Assembly: GCA_910589415.1 (NCBI GenBank)
Contig: OU342630.1
Span: forward strand, 16,649,867 to 16,713,866
Reading direction: 5' to 3'
DNA: 64,000 nt
Source: Malachius bipustulatus
Lineage: Eukaryota; Arthropoda; Insecta; Coleoptera; Melyridae
Part shown: positions 33,850-45,767 of the stretch, in pieces
Numbering within the stretch: position 1 is the stretch's first letter
Layout of the letters: each line of letters starts with the position of its first letter
Made by a program: the position numbers and the translations under genes
The notes under the pieces: generated by a model
What the model was told of the DNA's origin: nothing
The model's database searches: none
The model's input: the letters and a program-made list of their open reading frames with translations, nothing else

Positions 33850-35675
33850 ACAAACTATTTTCAATATGATTTTATTTTACCTCATTATATTATTGAATTT
33901 AAGTAGTTAAAAATTAATAAAAAGTATTCTATCTAATTATAATCATCTTTTGAACGAAAATAAAAAATAAATCGTAGAATGGTGATTAAAATTAACACAA
34001 TTATTATCATTGAAGTTGGAGGTCAACAAAAGAATATTGCCTACAATTAATAAGTATTATTGTAAGATTTGACTAATACTCTAACGTTAGAATATATAGC
34101 CTATAGCCATAACATTGTAGTTGAAAAAACCACCCTATAACATCTCACAGACATTGATTGACTGTGAGACATTTTTATCGCACGGGGTTAATGTTACTGG
34201 AGACCCGAAGGTAATTCTGCAAGCACTTTTACCACATTTAAACCCTGTTTTATCCCCTTAAAAACATTAGGAAGACATTTCTTCCGTCCATATCCCGGTT
34301 ATATTACCTTCATGTTTTTATTTCACAGATCTTATAGACATTATATTTTAGATTCTAGATATCTACTCTTTTGCTCTTTACCTCGAATTATTTTCATTCA
34401 ATACTATTCAATACTTTGAAACCATGGTCATATTTTCTCATTACACTCTATGTTTCTCTAGAAAAATTTTCTAGCGTAATTTCTTAACTCAGAGGTGAAA
34501 CATTTTCTTAAAAATTGATACCGCCAATAGGTACTCCCATTTTTGTTCGGTCTTACCTTACCGTTTCGAAAAAAAAGAGAAATCAGATGAAAAATAAAAG
34601 CTCTCTACAACTGCAGTGTTTCAACAAGCTTTAATAATAAGTTCGTTATGATAAAAGGTGAACGAAATTGTTAGTTGAATATGTGTCTTACGGACGAAAA
34701 CATTTCGTGGAATCTCGTCAGAAAATTTATGTTAATTTATAATTTACCTACTAATGATAATAAAATAAAATAAAATAATAAAAGACTATGATAATAACAA
34801 AAGAATAATATGAAAATAATATGAAAAGGATCATATTTCAATGGACAGATAAAGCAATCTTCAGATACCTACCGAGTATTCAATGCTGAAATAAGCTACT
34901 TTGGAGGCGTTTTCTACGGGTATAAATAAAATAAAATTGTTTTTAGTTGTAAAATAACAGAATATTGTGTATCAAGGTGGAAAAGTGTGGCATTTCCGGC
35001 CGTCTGGTAAATTGCTGGCTGAAGCCGAGCTCGAAGCCAGCAACCCGGAGTTCGCGACTGTAATTACAAAAATGATATTGAATTATAGTAATAATTATTA
35101 GGTATACAAATGTGACAGCAAAATAACAGAACAGAGTGGAAATAGAGGCCCACTCTGTTTGAAAGATAAAAATAAAAAATAAAAATAAAAATAAAAATCC
35201 CATCTTTAGAATAATGAATGCACTTTGGTTTGTTAACAGCACACCAAATTCGAATAAAGAGTCGGTCATTATTTTGTAACAGGTAAATAAAAATAATAAA
35301 TAATAATCTTTATTGTTGGCAACAGCGCCACTTGGTTCATTCGAACTGTTTCATCCGCGGTCGTATTATACTCTCAGGTGATTCCAATGTTTTATGTCTT
35401 TTATTTTACCTGCTCTCTGCATGGAGCTGGGCCTGGGCGCCGTAAAATCTTCCTTGTCTCGCTTTATCCCGGTCAGTTAAACTGATTTTAGATGCACCTG
35501 TTTCTCTAACTTTGTTGCCAGATATATAAAATTCTTAAAAGTTAGGTTTTACAAACAAAAGGTTTTGAAATAATATTATATTTTGTAGTTGCCAATTATT
35601 TCTTATCAAGATAATAAAAAATAAATGGAAAATGTATAAAATGTTTCAGTTTGGGCTACATTTTATTTAATTTTA
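33850..35675. other. No gene recognised; possible SINE-like patch at 34985-35330
   Basis: AT-rich. The patch near 34990-35060 is GC-balanced. On the minus strand GGTTGCTGGCTTCGAGCTCGG has a weak B-box look, and ATAATCTTTATTGTTGGCAA at 35302 resembles a reversed polyadenylated end. This is too weak to call a SINE. Confidence 0.35.
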
Positions 35676-36553
35676 TTTTTCTACTCCCAACTTTTAATAT
35701 GCATATTAAATATGAATCACCAGTGCTTTAATGGGTCTCATTAAGATACAAATTTTCATTAAAGCACTGGTCAAGCTATCCAATGGCAGAGGAGCATTTG
35801 CAATCGAATCGGTTCCTTTTCGCTCATGATCGGGTCGGCAAGCCAACCGAAGTCACAGAGTTGTCATACTCACGACAAAAATTGCCTTGTGATATAAGTT
35901 CTGTATTTCTGAAAAAAATTCTGAACGTTTATAATTTAGAACATAAGTAACATTCAAAGAAAATTTATCAAGATTTTATGTTACCTTAATTAATTTGATA
36001 AGTAGGTATATCGTGTAAAAGATGGGAAGATAAAGTATTATATCATTCGTAGCGCTCCGTGATATAGTATTCAAAGCGGCAACGCTGCGACCCGCGTTGC
36101 GCAGTCATACAATATCGTAATTAATGGCTGTCAGTTATTAAAATTATTAATTAATCTCAAAATCGAAGCGTAAAATTAGGAATTCGAACTTCGCATAATA
36201 AAAATTACGCAGTAGTGAGTAGTGCCCTTTAAACTTGATACTAAAACATGTATCAGCAGAATAATCTTAGCAACGAAGAGAGAATTTGGTACCTAATATG
36301 CGTAAGCAAATAGCAACCTATCTTAAACTCAATGATCCGCAATTGTACATGGGTCATTGTTAAAATATATAATTTTTTAATCTTTTCTATGAAATAAAAA
36401 AGGGTCGTAGAAAAAATAGTGTATGGAACTCGCATATAATGGCTATTAATACGCTCTTATGATGGTTAAGACACTCGCCTACGGCTCGTATCTTAACCAT
36501 CATACTCGCGTATTAATAGCCTTCATTATAAGCTCGTTGCATAATATACTATT
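35676..36553 (+). repeat. 880-bp hairpin-rich repeat, copy 2
   Basis: The second direct copy, 3993 bp downstream of the first. It has the same stems (ACCAGTGCTTTAATG hairpin and 3' palindrome around 36440-36525) and the same ends. Flanks differ immediately outside, so the unit itself moved or duplicated, not the region. Confidence 0.8.
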
Positions 36554-37012
36554 TTAGTTATTTTATTTTATTTTACTGTCCACTCATTTAACGAATTCAA
36601 GGAATTGTTTTTTAATTACTTTTGTTTTAGAATTGTTTTTTTTTAAGGAACTGTTAGGTAGTTGTTTAGGGGAGGCGCTGTGGTTATAGAAAAAATATTT
36701 TTTATTTGAAAAGGAGAGAGTTTCACGTGTTTTTTCATTTATTACCTAGGTAGGTACTTATTATTCAGTTCCACATCTTAATTACACTCAACTTAATTCA
36801 TCATTGAAATTTTTTTAGGAAGTTCACACAGGATGCTTTTTTAAATTAAATTGTAGAAAAGTGACGTTCATTATTACAAGATGTACAGCATCTATTTAGG
36901 ATTACATGAATGACTATCGTTTAATTTAAAAAGAACATTAAATTACATGAGTATAAAACACGAAAGTGGTGGTGCATTATTAGAATCAAGATTGAGAAAA
37001 CCTACCTATATT
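36554..37012. other. No gene recognised
   Basis: AT-rich spacer. It contains GTAGGTACTTATTA-type motifs only. Confidence 0.45.
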
Positions 37013-37333
37013 GAAAGCAATTGGTCGAGGTAGCAGCGCTGACTGCAAAACCTCATTTCGTCTGGGCTGGAAGTTTTTATTGTTGACTGCTTCAGCTTGG
37101 CTTGCAATTTGCAATCTGATTCTAACGGCCTCGATGCTAGTGACCTAAACTGCAGTGCATTTAGCAACAGCTGATAATTCTGGGGAAGAAACAAAGGCAT
37201 GTATGCGAGCAGATGGAATTTTAAGACCGCACTTAGAGCAAACAGACTCAACAAACAACGAATGTTCCAAGTATATCTCCACAGGCCAATCTCTTTCGTT
37301 ATAAAAATGTGCATACCTAACTTGGGTCCTCAC
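37012..37333 (-). pseudogene. Unrecognised coding-like fragment
   Basis: On the minus strand one frame is open for about 105 codons with a single TAG at about 37147-37149. It reads MRTQVRYAHFYNERDWPVEI ... VESVCSKCGLKIPSARIHAF, then VTSIEAVRIRLQIASQAEAV and RRNEVLQSALLPRPIAFNI. A good splice-donor-like sequence, ATATAG-GTAGGT, follows at about 37012. Composition is more balanced than the flanks. I do not recognise the family. It could be a decayed exon, a retrogene piece or transposon cargo. An alternative open frame overlaps (37006-37314). Confidence 0.3.
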
Positions 37334-37339
37334 TCCTCA

Positions 37340-37960
37340 TGTTGGCATTTTCATGTAAATTTTTAATTCCTGTATATCTCAATATCAATCTTCTTATTCA
37401 AGATTATGTATTTAAAAATAACTTTTTGTGGTCTAGGCTAAGAATAAAGTTATTTTTATTTACACATACTCATCTTAGCACTCTTTAAATAGTATTTACC
37501 AACAACTTAAAAATAATTTGCCAACACTCTTTTCAGGGATAAGGTCAGCCTTCTGTGAAGAAAATTGCATAATGAAAGTTGCAAACGCAACGTTTCGAAA
37601 ACCAGCAGGATGGCTGATTCCCGTATAAGTAATTTAATTTGATTCGCAAGATGCCTGAATTCTCGCTATTATCATTAGTCCGCTTCCACTCCCCTCCGAT
37701 AAGAAACTTATTATTTTACCACCCTATTATCATAAACCAGGTACCAGGAGAATTTACGCAAGCTTCAGAGAGCCAACTATTAATACTCAGAAACTTCTGC
37801 GGGTCTTAAATATCACGAGAATGTAATATACGAAGAATCTATGAACCGTAAATTGTTTTCCATTACGAAGTAGGTAATTAAGTTAAATCTTCCAACTCTA
37901 AACACATACAAACTCCTACATTATAGTTATCAATTTTGCAAATTTCGCAATCTCAACAAG
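37340..37960. other. No gene recognised
   Basis: AT-rich sequence without motif-bearing frames or strong inverted repeats. Confidence 0.5.
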
Positions 37961-37964
37961 TAAA

Positions 37965-38251
37965 AACAATATGGCGGCCTTGTCAGAGGCACAATAAGAG
38001 GAATAAGAGATGACTGAAAGCTCCAGGATCCAGGATCTAGTAGGCTTTGCAAATTTTTGAATTCTCCAAATTATAGTTCATGACAACTCATGCAAAAACT
38101 TACAAACATTTTTTTCGATTACAAAAAAGATAACTCATAAATAACAAATTAAAAAAAATAACAAATTTTTAATTACGATTAAGATTAAGAACGTTAAATA
38201 CGATTAAGAACGATTAGGAAAACTCAATTTTCGTGTTTTTCAGCACATTCA
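37965..38251 (+). repeat. Dispersed ATGGCGGCC repeat, copy 3
   Basis: Contains CAATATGGCGGCCTTGTCAG, a CCAGGATCTAGTAGGCTTTG segment and TATAGTTCATGACAACTCAT in the same order as the copies at 20330 and 27030. Its right border abuts the truncated left arm of the foldback at 38252. Confidence 0.55.
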
Positions 38252-40664
38252 GCAACGATTAAATGGGGAAAGTAGTGCAGTTTTATTAGCTTAATTCGAA
38301 ACATGCAGCTTTTGTTTTTTTGAAAATCTCCATGGCTTCCTAGATATTTAACATAAAGTAAATTCCGCGAATTTCTTTACACCGAGATAGCAGTCTTATT
38401 ATTGGGATTAGAGAAAAATTGTAAAGGAGAATATTTTAGACGATTTCATAGACAATAAAATTGCGTTCCAATTTTTTTATTTGTTGTGTCATTTTCGAGC
38501 TATGACGTAAACTTGTGTTTTTTTAAATGTAAGTCCATAGATGGCTATGACATCATTCGATATGTCTTTTTTTTTCTAAATACAACGATATAAAACTCGA
38601 TATCGTTTTTTCTGGAAATAAAAAAGTGGCGCTGAATTTAATAGTTAATTTTGAATTGAAAATCTTATATGAATTAATAGTTCAACGGGATAGCTAGTTT
38701 TCGAGAACTTTTAAAAAAATATTAATTTAATTCTAATCTTTCAAAAATTTTGTAACAATACCTACCTACGCTGTAGAACTGTAGACTAAATATTCATATC
38801 AAAATGTGACGGTTGCTTAGCAACAGTAACAGAAACAGTGAAACTTTTAAATTTGACAGTTACTAGAATGCAATCTATGCATTCAAAATATTGGTGGCCA
38901 TTTTGAACATTTGTAACTTCCAGTTGATTTATTCCATCATTTTCATTGTTACGTGATATACCTACCTACTGTTAAGCTTTTATATTCAAATGTTTCATAA
39001 TACAGGGTGTGCCATAATATGTGGGCAATCTCCCGGATTTGGGTAAATTTCGTAAAAATAAATGAAAAAATAGTCAATAATGCTTTCTGAACGACACACT
39101 TACTCCAACGGTATGGTGAAGACAGAGACATCGATGTTTCAATGGTTATTTCCATCTCATCAGTCTGTCACATCACCACCACTAGAGAAGTGTGCCGATC
39201 AGAAAGAAAATCAAAAAAGCATTATTGTTTTTCAACAATCGGATTGCTGTAATTGATATAATAATTTATTATTATTCAATTTGTTTCAGAAAAAATAGTC
39301 ATAAAATTAATTCCTCAGAGACACCTCTACAAAGATATTAGCTGTTGATGTCGTTGAGGGTTGAAAATCAATTTATTGCAATACCTTTCTTAACTGATTC
39401 TTAACTGATTTACTGCGTATTCAGCGTTTTTGTAACTCATTTTAAAACGCTGAATACGCAGAAAATCAGTTAAGAATTGAATCTGCATGAAATGAAATCT
39501 TTTGACACTGACGTGTATTTAAGTAAGTTATTGTTTTGTTTCCTGCTCAATTTACTGTCACAGGTCAGCCATCTTGTTAAAATTTACTTGAAATTTAGAA
39601 AGTTCCTGCGACGCATCACCTATTAGAAGGACGTTTATCTCGATAACGGTTCGCTCTATCGAAATAAATAAAGATACATTTTTTATGTAAAAAATGTCAA
39701 ATAAAAAGAAAATTAACCTTAAAAAGTGTAAAATTATTATTTTTAATGTTTTATTTCAAGTGAATGAGGGGGTTATGCCATCCCGAGGGGTATGTATGTG
39801 CTACCAAAGATTAAGAAACACTATTCTAAACAGTTCAAAATAATACAAGATAACACCAAAAATTATCAAAATCGGTCAAGAAATAAAAAAGTTATTGCAA
39901 AAAATTGATTTTCAACCCTCAACTCCAACAGCTAATATCTTTGTAGGGGTGTCTCTGAGGAATTAATTTTATAGCTATTTTTTTATTTATTTTTACGAAA
40001 TTTACCCAAATCCGGGAGATTGCCCACATATTATGGGACACCCTGTATATTCTAGAGTTACTAGATGGCTATTAGAAAATTTGTAGTTAATTAAGTATAA
40101 TTGTTTGCATAGAGGATTACAAAGTTATTCTGCAAAATTATCTATGTATAATTTCAAATTCAACTGAGGTCTATCAGTTATGCTTACATGGCCGCCTAGT
40201 TAAGTTGAGGAAATGAAACTAAAAACCGTCCTAACTTTTTTATTTCCAGAAAAAACGATATCGAGTTTTATATCGTTGTATTTAGAAAAACAAAGACATA
40301 TCGAATGATGTCATAGCCAACTATGGACTTACATTTAAAAAAACACAAGTTTACGTCATAGCTCGAAAATGACACAGCAAATAAAAAAAATTGGAACGCC
40401 ATTTTATTGTCTATGAAAACGTCTAAAATATTCTCCTTTACAATTTTTCTCTAATCCCAATAATAAGACTGCTATCTCGGTGTAAAGAAATTTCGCGGAA
40501 TTTACTTTATGTTAAATATCTAGGAAGCCATGGATATTTTCAAAAAAACAAAAGGTGTTTCGAATTAAGCTCATAAAACTGCACTACTTTCCCCATTTAA
40601 CCGTTCCTCTAACTGCAGTAGTTTACGAGATCCCTGTACTAAACATTGAAAAAAACTCACCCTG
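38252..40664. mobile_element. CAGGGTGAG foldback family, copy 2, left-truncated and nested
   Basis: Matches copy 1 (24008-25568) over both arms. It lacks the first about 80 bp of the left end but keeps the right end ATTGAAAAAAACTCACCCTG followed by TA. The centre differs: the transposase-start segment of copy 1 is replaced by unrelated text. A separate foldback (39003-40045) is inserted in its centre at a TA. Confidence 0.85.
39003..40045. mobile_element. CAGGGTGTGCCATAATATG foldback nested in copy 2, TA TSD
   Basis: The left arm CAGGGTGTGCCATAATATGT pairs with ACATATTATGGGACACCCTG. Pairing runs on through GGGCAATCTCCCGGATTTGG and the AATTAATTCCTCAGAGACAC segment. TA lies on both sides (39001-39002 and 40046-40047). 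Copy 1 of the host foldback shows the unoccupied site at 24951. An inner palindrome is centred on AACGCTGAATACGCAG (about 39410-39460). Confidence 0.9.
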
Positions 40665-40666
40665 TA

Positions 40667-42469
40667 TAAAAAAAACCAGGAGTTACAAGTCATACAAGTT
40701 TATACATAATTTTTACGTATGTTGTGTAGGATGATCTTAAACAATTCTGAAGGGAGACGAAACTAGATCTACGAAAAAAACAAAAACAAAATGGCGCCAA
40801 TTCAAGATGTTCAACTCCTCAGTAAGTTAAACTATTCACTCAGACTTCATCTTTTCATAATTTTATAATTTTAAGGTACAATTTAAGCAGCTCTTGATGA
40901 GCAACCAGTGACCATTCAATTCATTTGGTGACTTACTTGTAGGTATATAGTGAATGTTGACTTATCGTCATAAATTATAGGGGTGTAAGCACTCACCAAA
41001 AAGTAAACAAGGTATTGTACTTGCATTTGCCACGCTTCTATACTGGAAACCCCAGCTACTTCTTGGGACAGTGAAGCAGGGACAGGTTCAACAGGACAGT
41101 ATTATTTAAATTCTATTCCCAGTTACATATATTTCTTTTAAACGGATTTATTAAACGGAATTTTGTAATATTTCAAGGTTTAAGTCTGATAAACATTTTT
41201 TTATTAAAAATACACTAAAACAAATATTGACCAGCTTCATTTTCAAAAAAGCTCTGAAAAACTAAGGACTTACCTACAGAAAAAAATTAAAAACAATTTG
41301 CCAAATTTTTATCAGGAATATAATAATTAATAATAATAATAATACCTCTGTCAATGATATTGTTATACAGGGTGGAAAAAATAAAAATCTGAAAAAAAGT
41401 AGGATATTTTTAGCCATTGCTTTTTATACCTATCTGAAAAAATTTAAAAATCGAGATTTCTTATTTCGGCCATCTTATCTTTTCATTATTGATAATTATT
41501 ATTACATATTAATTATTGTATTTTTTCTACGTTTACATACGTCTTTAAGGGCTGTTGCATTGACATTTTAAAAACGTCCAAAGCCGACCAGAACCAATTA
41601 CAGTCATCTTTTGTTGTTTCTTATGGCTATTATATTTTTTCATGCCATTCGGTATTGAAAATTTCAATTTAATAAAAAATCCAAGAAATTTAAAAAAACA
41701 TTCAAAAATTTTTCCATATTTTTTTCGAGTACCCGAAGAAAATGTTTTAAGAGAATGACGTCATAAGCAAAAACCATTCACAAAAAAAAACATAAGGTAA
41801 GCAATATGACGTCATATTGATGTCATTCTAAGAACACAATTTCCTTGTTTTCAAAAAAATAAGAATAAAATTTACAACTTTTTTATAGAAACCCGTCATG
41901 TAGTAGGAATACAATAATTAAAAGAGACAATAAGCGAGGCCGCAGCCCCCATGAATCGATACAAAACACGTCTTTTTCATTTGAAATAGTTTTTTAAAGT
42001 TTGTTACTTGATCCTTCTGAATATTGGCGACAAATAAAATAAAATTAAAAATTATTAAAACTAATACCTACTCACAAAATGTAATATTTTAAGAAGTCCA
42101 GACCTGTTTCCACAATTCTACATGGATTGAATCTTACCCTTGACAGGTTGTAAACTTGTCCTTTGTAAATAGAGCCCTTTTATGTAGAATGTATACATAT
42201 CGCTGGGTGGTTAAACACCTATAATTTACCATTAAAAGTCAACATTCACTAAAAGTTAGAACGACAGTACCTACTATATGGTCCAAGCATGTATTTCTAC
42301 TAAGTATTCGTAATTAATCTCTCTTTATGTACATTCTGAATTAAATTGCCCTCTCAATCAATTTATTTCAAATTGTTTCCACATGCTTTCCCTTATGATC
42401 TGACTCGGGTGGAAACATTTTTCTACCTTAAATAAGCGAGATAGCGGGCTCTTTCCGCTCCACTAAATG
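40667..42469. other. No gene; fragments of old repeats
   Basis: An unpaired CAGGGTGGAAAAAAT end occurs at 41369 without a partner. A reversed, diverged copy of the ATGGCGGCC repeat lies at about 41530-41660. The remainder is AT-rich without motifs. Confidence 0.45.
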
Positions 42470-43016
42470 TATTATGGGTGATTGTTTACATTAGCGGCAT
42501 GGGTATAGAGCGAAATGGCTTATGCTTATACTATCGGATAGCTTGTGTCTCTAGGAGTATCAAGGTACCATTGAATTTTTCGCCGGCAAGTAAGAGTCGA
42601 GAAATAAGACCTTAAAGTGTCACGTGACCGTACTAGTAGCTACCGGTTCCGTCAGGACTTTGGTCAGGGTAGGTTTTTTTTTCATTTTACGAACATTTGA
42701 AGGAAGAAAAACCTACCCTGACCAAAGAACTGACTTATTTCAGCAATAAGTGTTTTAAAATACGCAACGACGGAGAGCGAGCATCCTGTTACGCGACGAT
42801 GGAGAGCGAGCTTTCTGTTCGAGCGCATACGTACAAATATACGTATATTAGGGCAAGGATGACTCTTTAAGCTTTAAGGCCTTATTTCTCGACTATTACT
42901 TGCCGCCGCAAAAATTCAATGGTACCTTGATACTCCTAGAGACACAAGCTATCCGATAGTATAAGCCAAATCGCCCTATACCAATGCCGCTAATGTAAAC
43001 ATTTACCATATTATGT
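42470..43016. mobile_element. Foldback of about 550 bp with long inverted arms
   Basis: The left arm (from about 42470) contains TGTTTACATTAGCGGCAT, ACTATCGGATAGCTTGTGTC and CAAGGTACCATTGAATTTTT. The right arm has their inverted copies, ending at about 43016. The centre holds another stem, CTTTGGTCAGGGTAGGTTTT with its inverse, and two tandem copies of a CGA-GGAGAGCGAGC segment. It has no CAGGGTG terminus, and the exact ends and target duplication are unclear. Confidence 0.7.
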
Positions 43017-43862
43017 TCTATGGTAAGTCAATCCTTTTAGATAATATTATCTCCTTCAGATATCTACTGAACTACACATAGGCATTAAGAGTCAATTCAA
43101 AGTTCCAGTTCATTTCAATTCAATTCAACACTATGTACTTGTTTCAAATAAACTTAATTAACAAGTCCAGCCATCGTCCATCTACACATAGTTTGTGTGT
43201 ATAATTTCTATTTTGAAGTACAGGGTGGGCCAATAAGCGAGGTAAGCGGCTGTATCTCAGAAACTAATGATCGTAGAGAGTTACGGTAAAAAATTTTATA
43301 GGTTAAGTGGGCAAGGGAAAATGCTGGAAATTATTTTCAAGTTTCCAAGATGGCTGCCAGAGGGCGTTTGCACCATCTTGAATTACATAAAGTTACGTTT
43401 CTTGTGATTTTCCCCAATGAATGTAACAAAAAAGTATTTGCGTTTTAATGTTATCTTAAAGTCTAACATTTTTTATAGAAACAATTTTTCTCTATCTTTC
43501 TAAATAAAGTGGTGGGGGGTATTTGAATGTTGTTTTAAACAAATGCCTGTAACTTCGAAACGGCTTCAATGATTTGGTTAAATTTGGTATAATTGAAAAG
43601 AGCATTTCTTGGGCTTTTAGGTTTCTTGTGACAATGACAGTTGTGACCTACACGGCCGCCGATAGAGGGCGTTATTCGACATTATAACCAAAATATTGGA
43701 TTTTCTCAAAAAATTTAAATGCAATGATATGACTTTTTTTAGACTAGAAAATAGACAAATGACTAACCAATAAGCTCGCTCAAACCGCATCTTAATATAT
43801 TTTTCCTAACTCAAATTATTTAAAAAATACCAAACCAACAAAATTCATATATCCCCATTTAA

Positions 43863-44469
43863 CCCTGAACTGGTATCGTGGGGTGTTTTGACACCCCAGG
43901 GTCTACATTTTTGTAAAAATGAAGTGGTTCAATTTATTTATTTGTTTTGTTCTTTCAGGTATTCTCCTAACTTAAAGTCATCTATGAAACAGTGTTGCAT
44001 TTGACTATAGAAAATTAAAAATTTTGTGAAAAAACAGTGCTTGGGGTGTGCAACGACCCCACGATACCAGTTAAAGTTCCCAATATATTACTATTGTTCT
44101 TATATGGCCATTAAAATTATATTGTTTTTTTTTATTCGGTTTGTAAGAATGGACCTTCAAGATTTATTATAAGCAGACGATTTTTTTAATTTAACATTAT
44201 AAGACTCATTGTAATGATTAACAAAGAATGCCGATTTTATTTATAGTTTTATGCAATAAGTTGAGAAAATTGTTATTTTATATTGTTATTGACGAAAAAT
44301 GTTTTGTTTTTTATATTCCATAATTAGTTTATAGTTCATAAAAGTAAATTATCAAAAAAAAGATTTAAAAGCAAAAGTCGTTTCAATTTTAAAATAATAT
44401 TGTATTTGGGGTGTCAGAACACCCCACGATACCAGTTACGTTTCGTGAAAACACGATACCAGTTCAGGG
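43863..44469. mobile_element. PiggyBac-like MITE, TTAA TSD
   Basis: Terminal inverted repeats CCCTGAACTGGTATCGTG and CACGATACCAGTTCAGGG are flanked by TTAA at 43859-43862 and 44470-44473. Subterminal copies of ACTGGTATCGTGGGGTG occur internally (one near 44041-44075, one near 44400-44440). The 607-bp interior is non-coding. CCC...GGG ends with exact TTAA duplication define the piggyBac pattern. The intact opposing arm of the host element contains the same site empty (45927-45930). Confidence 0.92.
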
Positions 44470-44611
44470 TTAAAAATGCATCGGTCGCTTTCGATAAGAA
44501 GGCAATTAGAGTAGGCCATGGAAACAAAAGCCAAACTCCTCACGTGTTTTCGTAACGATTTTCCTTTTAAATAAAGTTGTGGTCCTGAAAAGGACCCATT
44601 TTGAAAAAAGA

Positions 44612-45767
44612 TTAATGCCTTCTGTGTTCAAATTGCCTTCCGTCATATTCCACACATTGTTCCAGTCTTTCTTGAGTCAGCAGAACCGCAGCCTCGATTT
44701 CTGCCGCTGATAGTTGAGGAATTGAGTTTCGAATTCTGTTTTCCATATCCATTCGTGTTGTTGGTGGAGTTTGAAAAACAATGTCTTTTAAGCGTCCCCA
44801 GAAGTAAAAATCAAGACATGTCAAGTCGAGAGATTTTGCCGGACAAGGAAATCGGCTTCCCCTTCCTATCCAGCGTTCTCGAAAGATCCAGTAAATATGG
44901 TTTCGGACATTAATTGAATAATGTGCCGGACAACCATCTAATTGCAGAAGCATAGTTCTCCTAGTTTCGAGTGGCACATCTTCCAACAAAATTGGCAAGT
45001 CGTTGATCAAAAACTCTAAGAAGCGGTTACCAGTTAAAGCTTGATCAAAAAAGTAAGGTTCAATAATTCTGTCCCCAATGATACCACACCACACATTTAG
45101 GCTCCAGCGTCCCTGCTGCTGCACTTCTCTCTCTTAACCAACGTTGATTTTCAGCGGACCAATAATGCATATTATGAAGGTTTACTCTACCATCACTATT
45201 AAAGATAGCCTCGTCGGTCCAGAGAATTTCCTTTAAGAAATTTCCGTTTTCCTCAAGTATTATCGAAATCTTGTTTATTTAGCGCCTGGTGCAAGACTAT
45301 GTGGTAAGGATGTAATATAAAAGTAGAAAACAACATAATCAGTAGTAAAAAATAATATAACCAGAATAACACTGAATTTGTATTTGAGGGTATGTGCTAA
45401 GATACTTGGAATAAGATAAAATTATTCATCTTTCAAAATATTTCTAACAGTTGTCCGTGCAACAAATTCCCAAGTCTAGAGACAATGTTCTAGTTTATAC
45501 ATGTCTATAAAATTCTTTGTAAGCCAAGACATTGATAATATTTTCTTCGGTCCTTCCATTGCGACGCCTGCGACGTTTAGCACAACGAAAACTTCCAGTA
45601 TCGCGTAATCGCTGTACCAAGCGCGGAAACATTCTTCTCCCGTAATGAAGGCGATCTGGATACCGTGCCGCGTACTACTGTCTTGCAGCTATAGCTACAT
45701 TTTGAAAACACTCGAAATAAATCGCAATCATGTCAACGGCTTCATTATTTAATTTTGTGAGAAGCAT
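44612..45767 (-). pseudogene. IS630/Tc1-mariner-type transposase, near full length
   Basis: Cut-and-paste transposase in pieces on the minus strand. The N-terminal helix-turn-helix starts at 45767: M..NNEAVDMIAIYFECFQ-NVAIAARQ, stop, YAARYPDRLHYGRR, then a linker RRRRRNGRTEENIINVLAY. A non-homologous stretch lies at about 45300-45450. The core resumes with HPYHIVLHQALNKQDF, a stop, WTDEAIFNSDG (first Asp) and NLHNMHYWSAENQRWLR; a one-base loss at about 45128; then the 170-codon frame 44612-45124 with WCGIIGDRIIEPYFF, LQLDGCPAHY (second Asp), RWIGRGS and KSLDLTCLDFYFWGRLKD (third Asp, 36 residues later by my count), ending CVEYDGRQFEHRRH. All three catalytic Asp codons survive, but stops and shifts kill the gene. 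It lies between the element's long inverted repeats as expected. Confidence 0.85.

Noticed and set aside
34943..35269. 108-codon minus-strand frame
   Set aside because: F/I/L-rich low-complexity translation from AT-rich repeats (TAAAAA units at 35165-35200); no domain.
41369..41400. CAGGGTGGAAAAAAT end of a foldback
   Set aside because: No matching inverted end found before 43219; left as an unassigned fossil end only.
44722..44913. Plus-strand frame of 63 codons
   Set aside because: It lies antisense to the transposase frame at 44612-45124, which has clear family motifs; it is a shadow.
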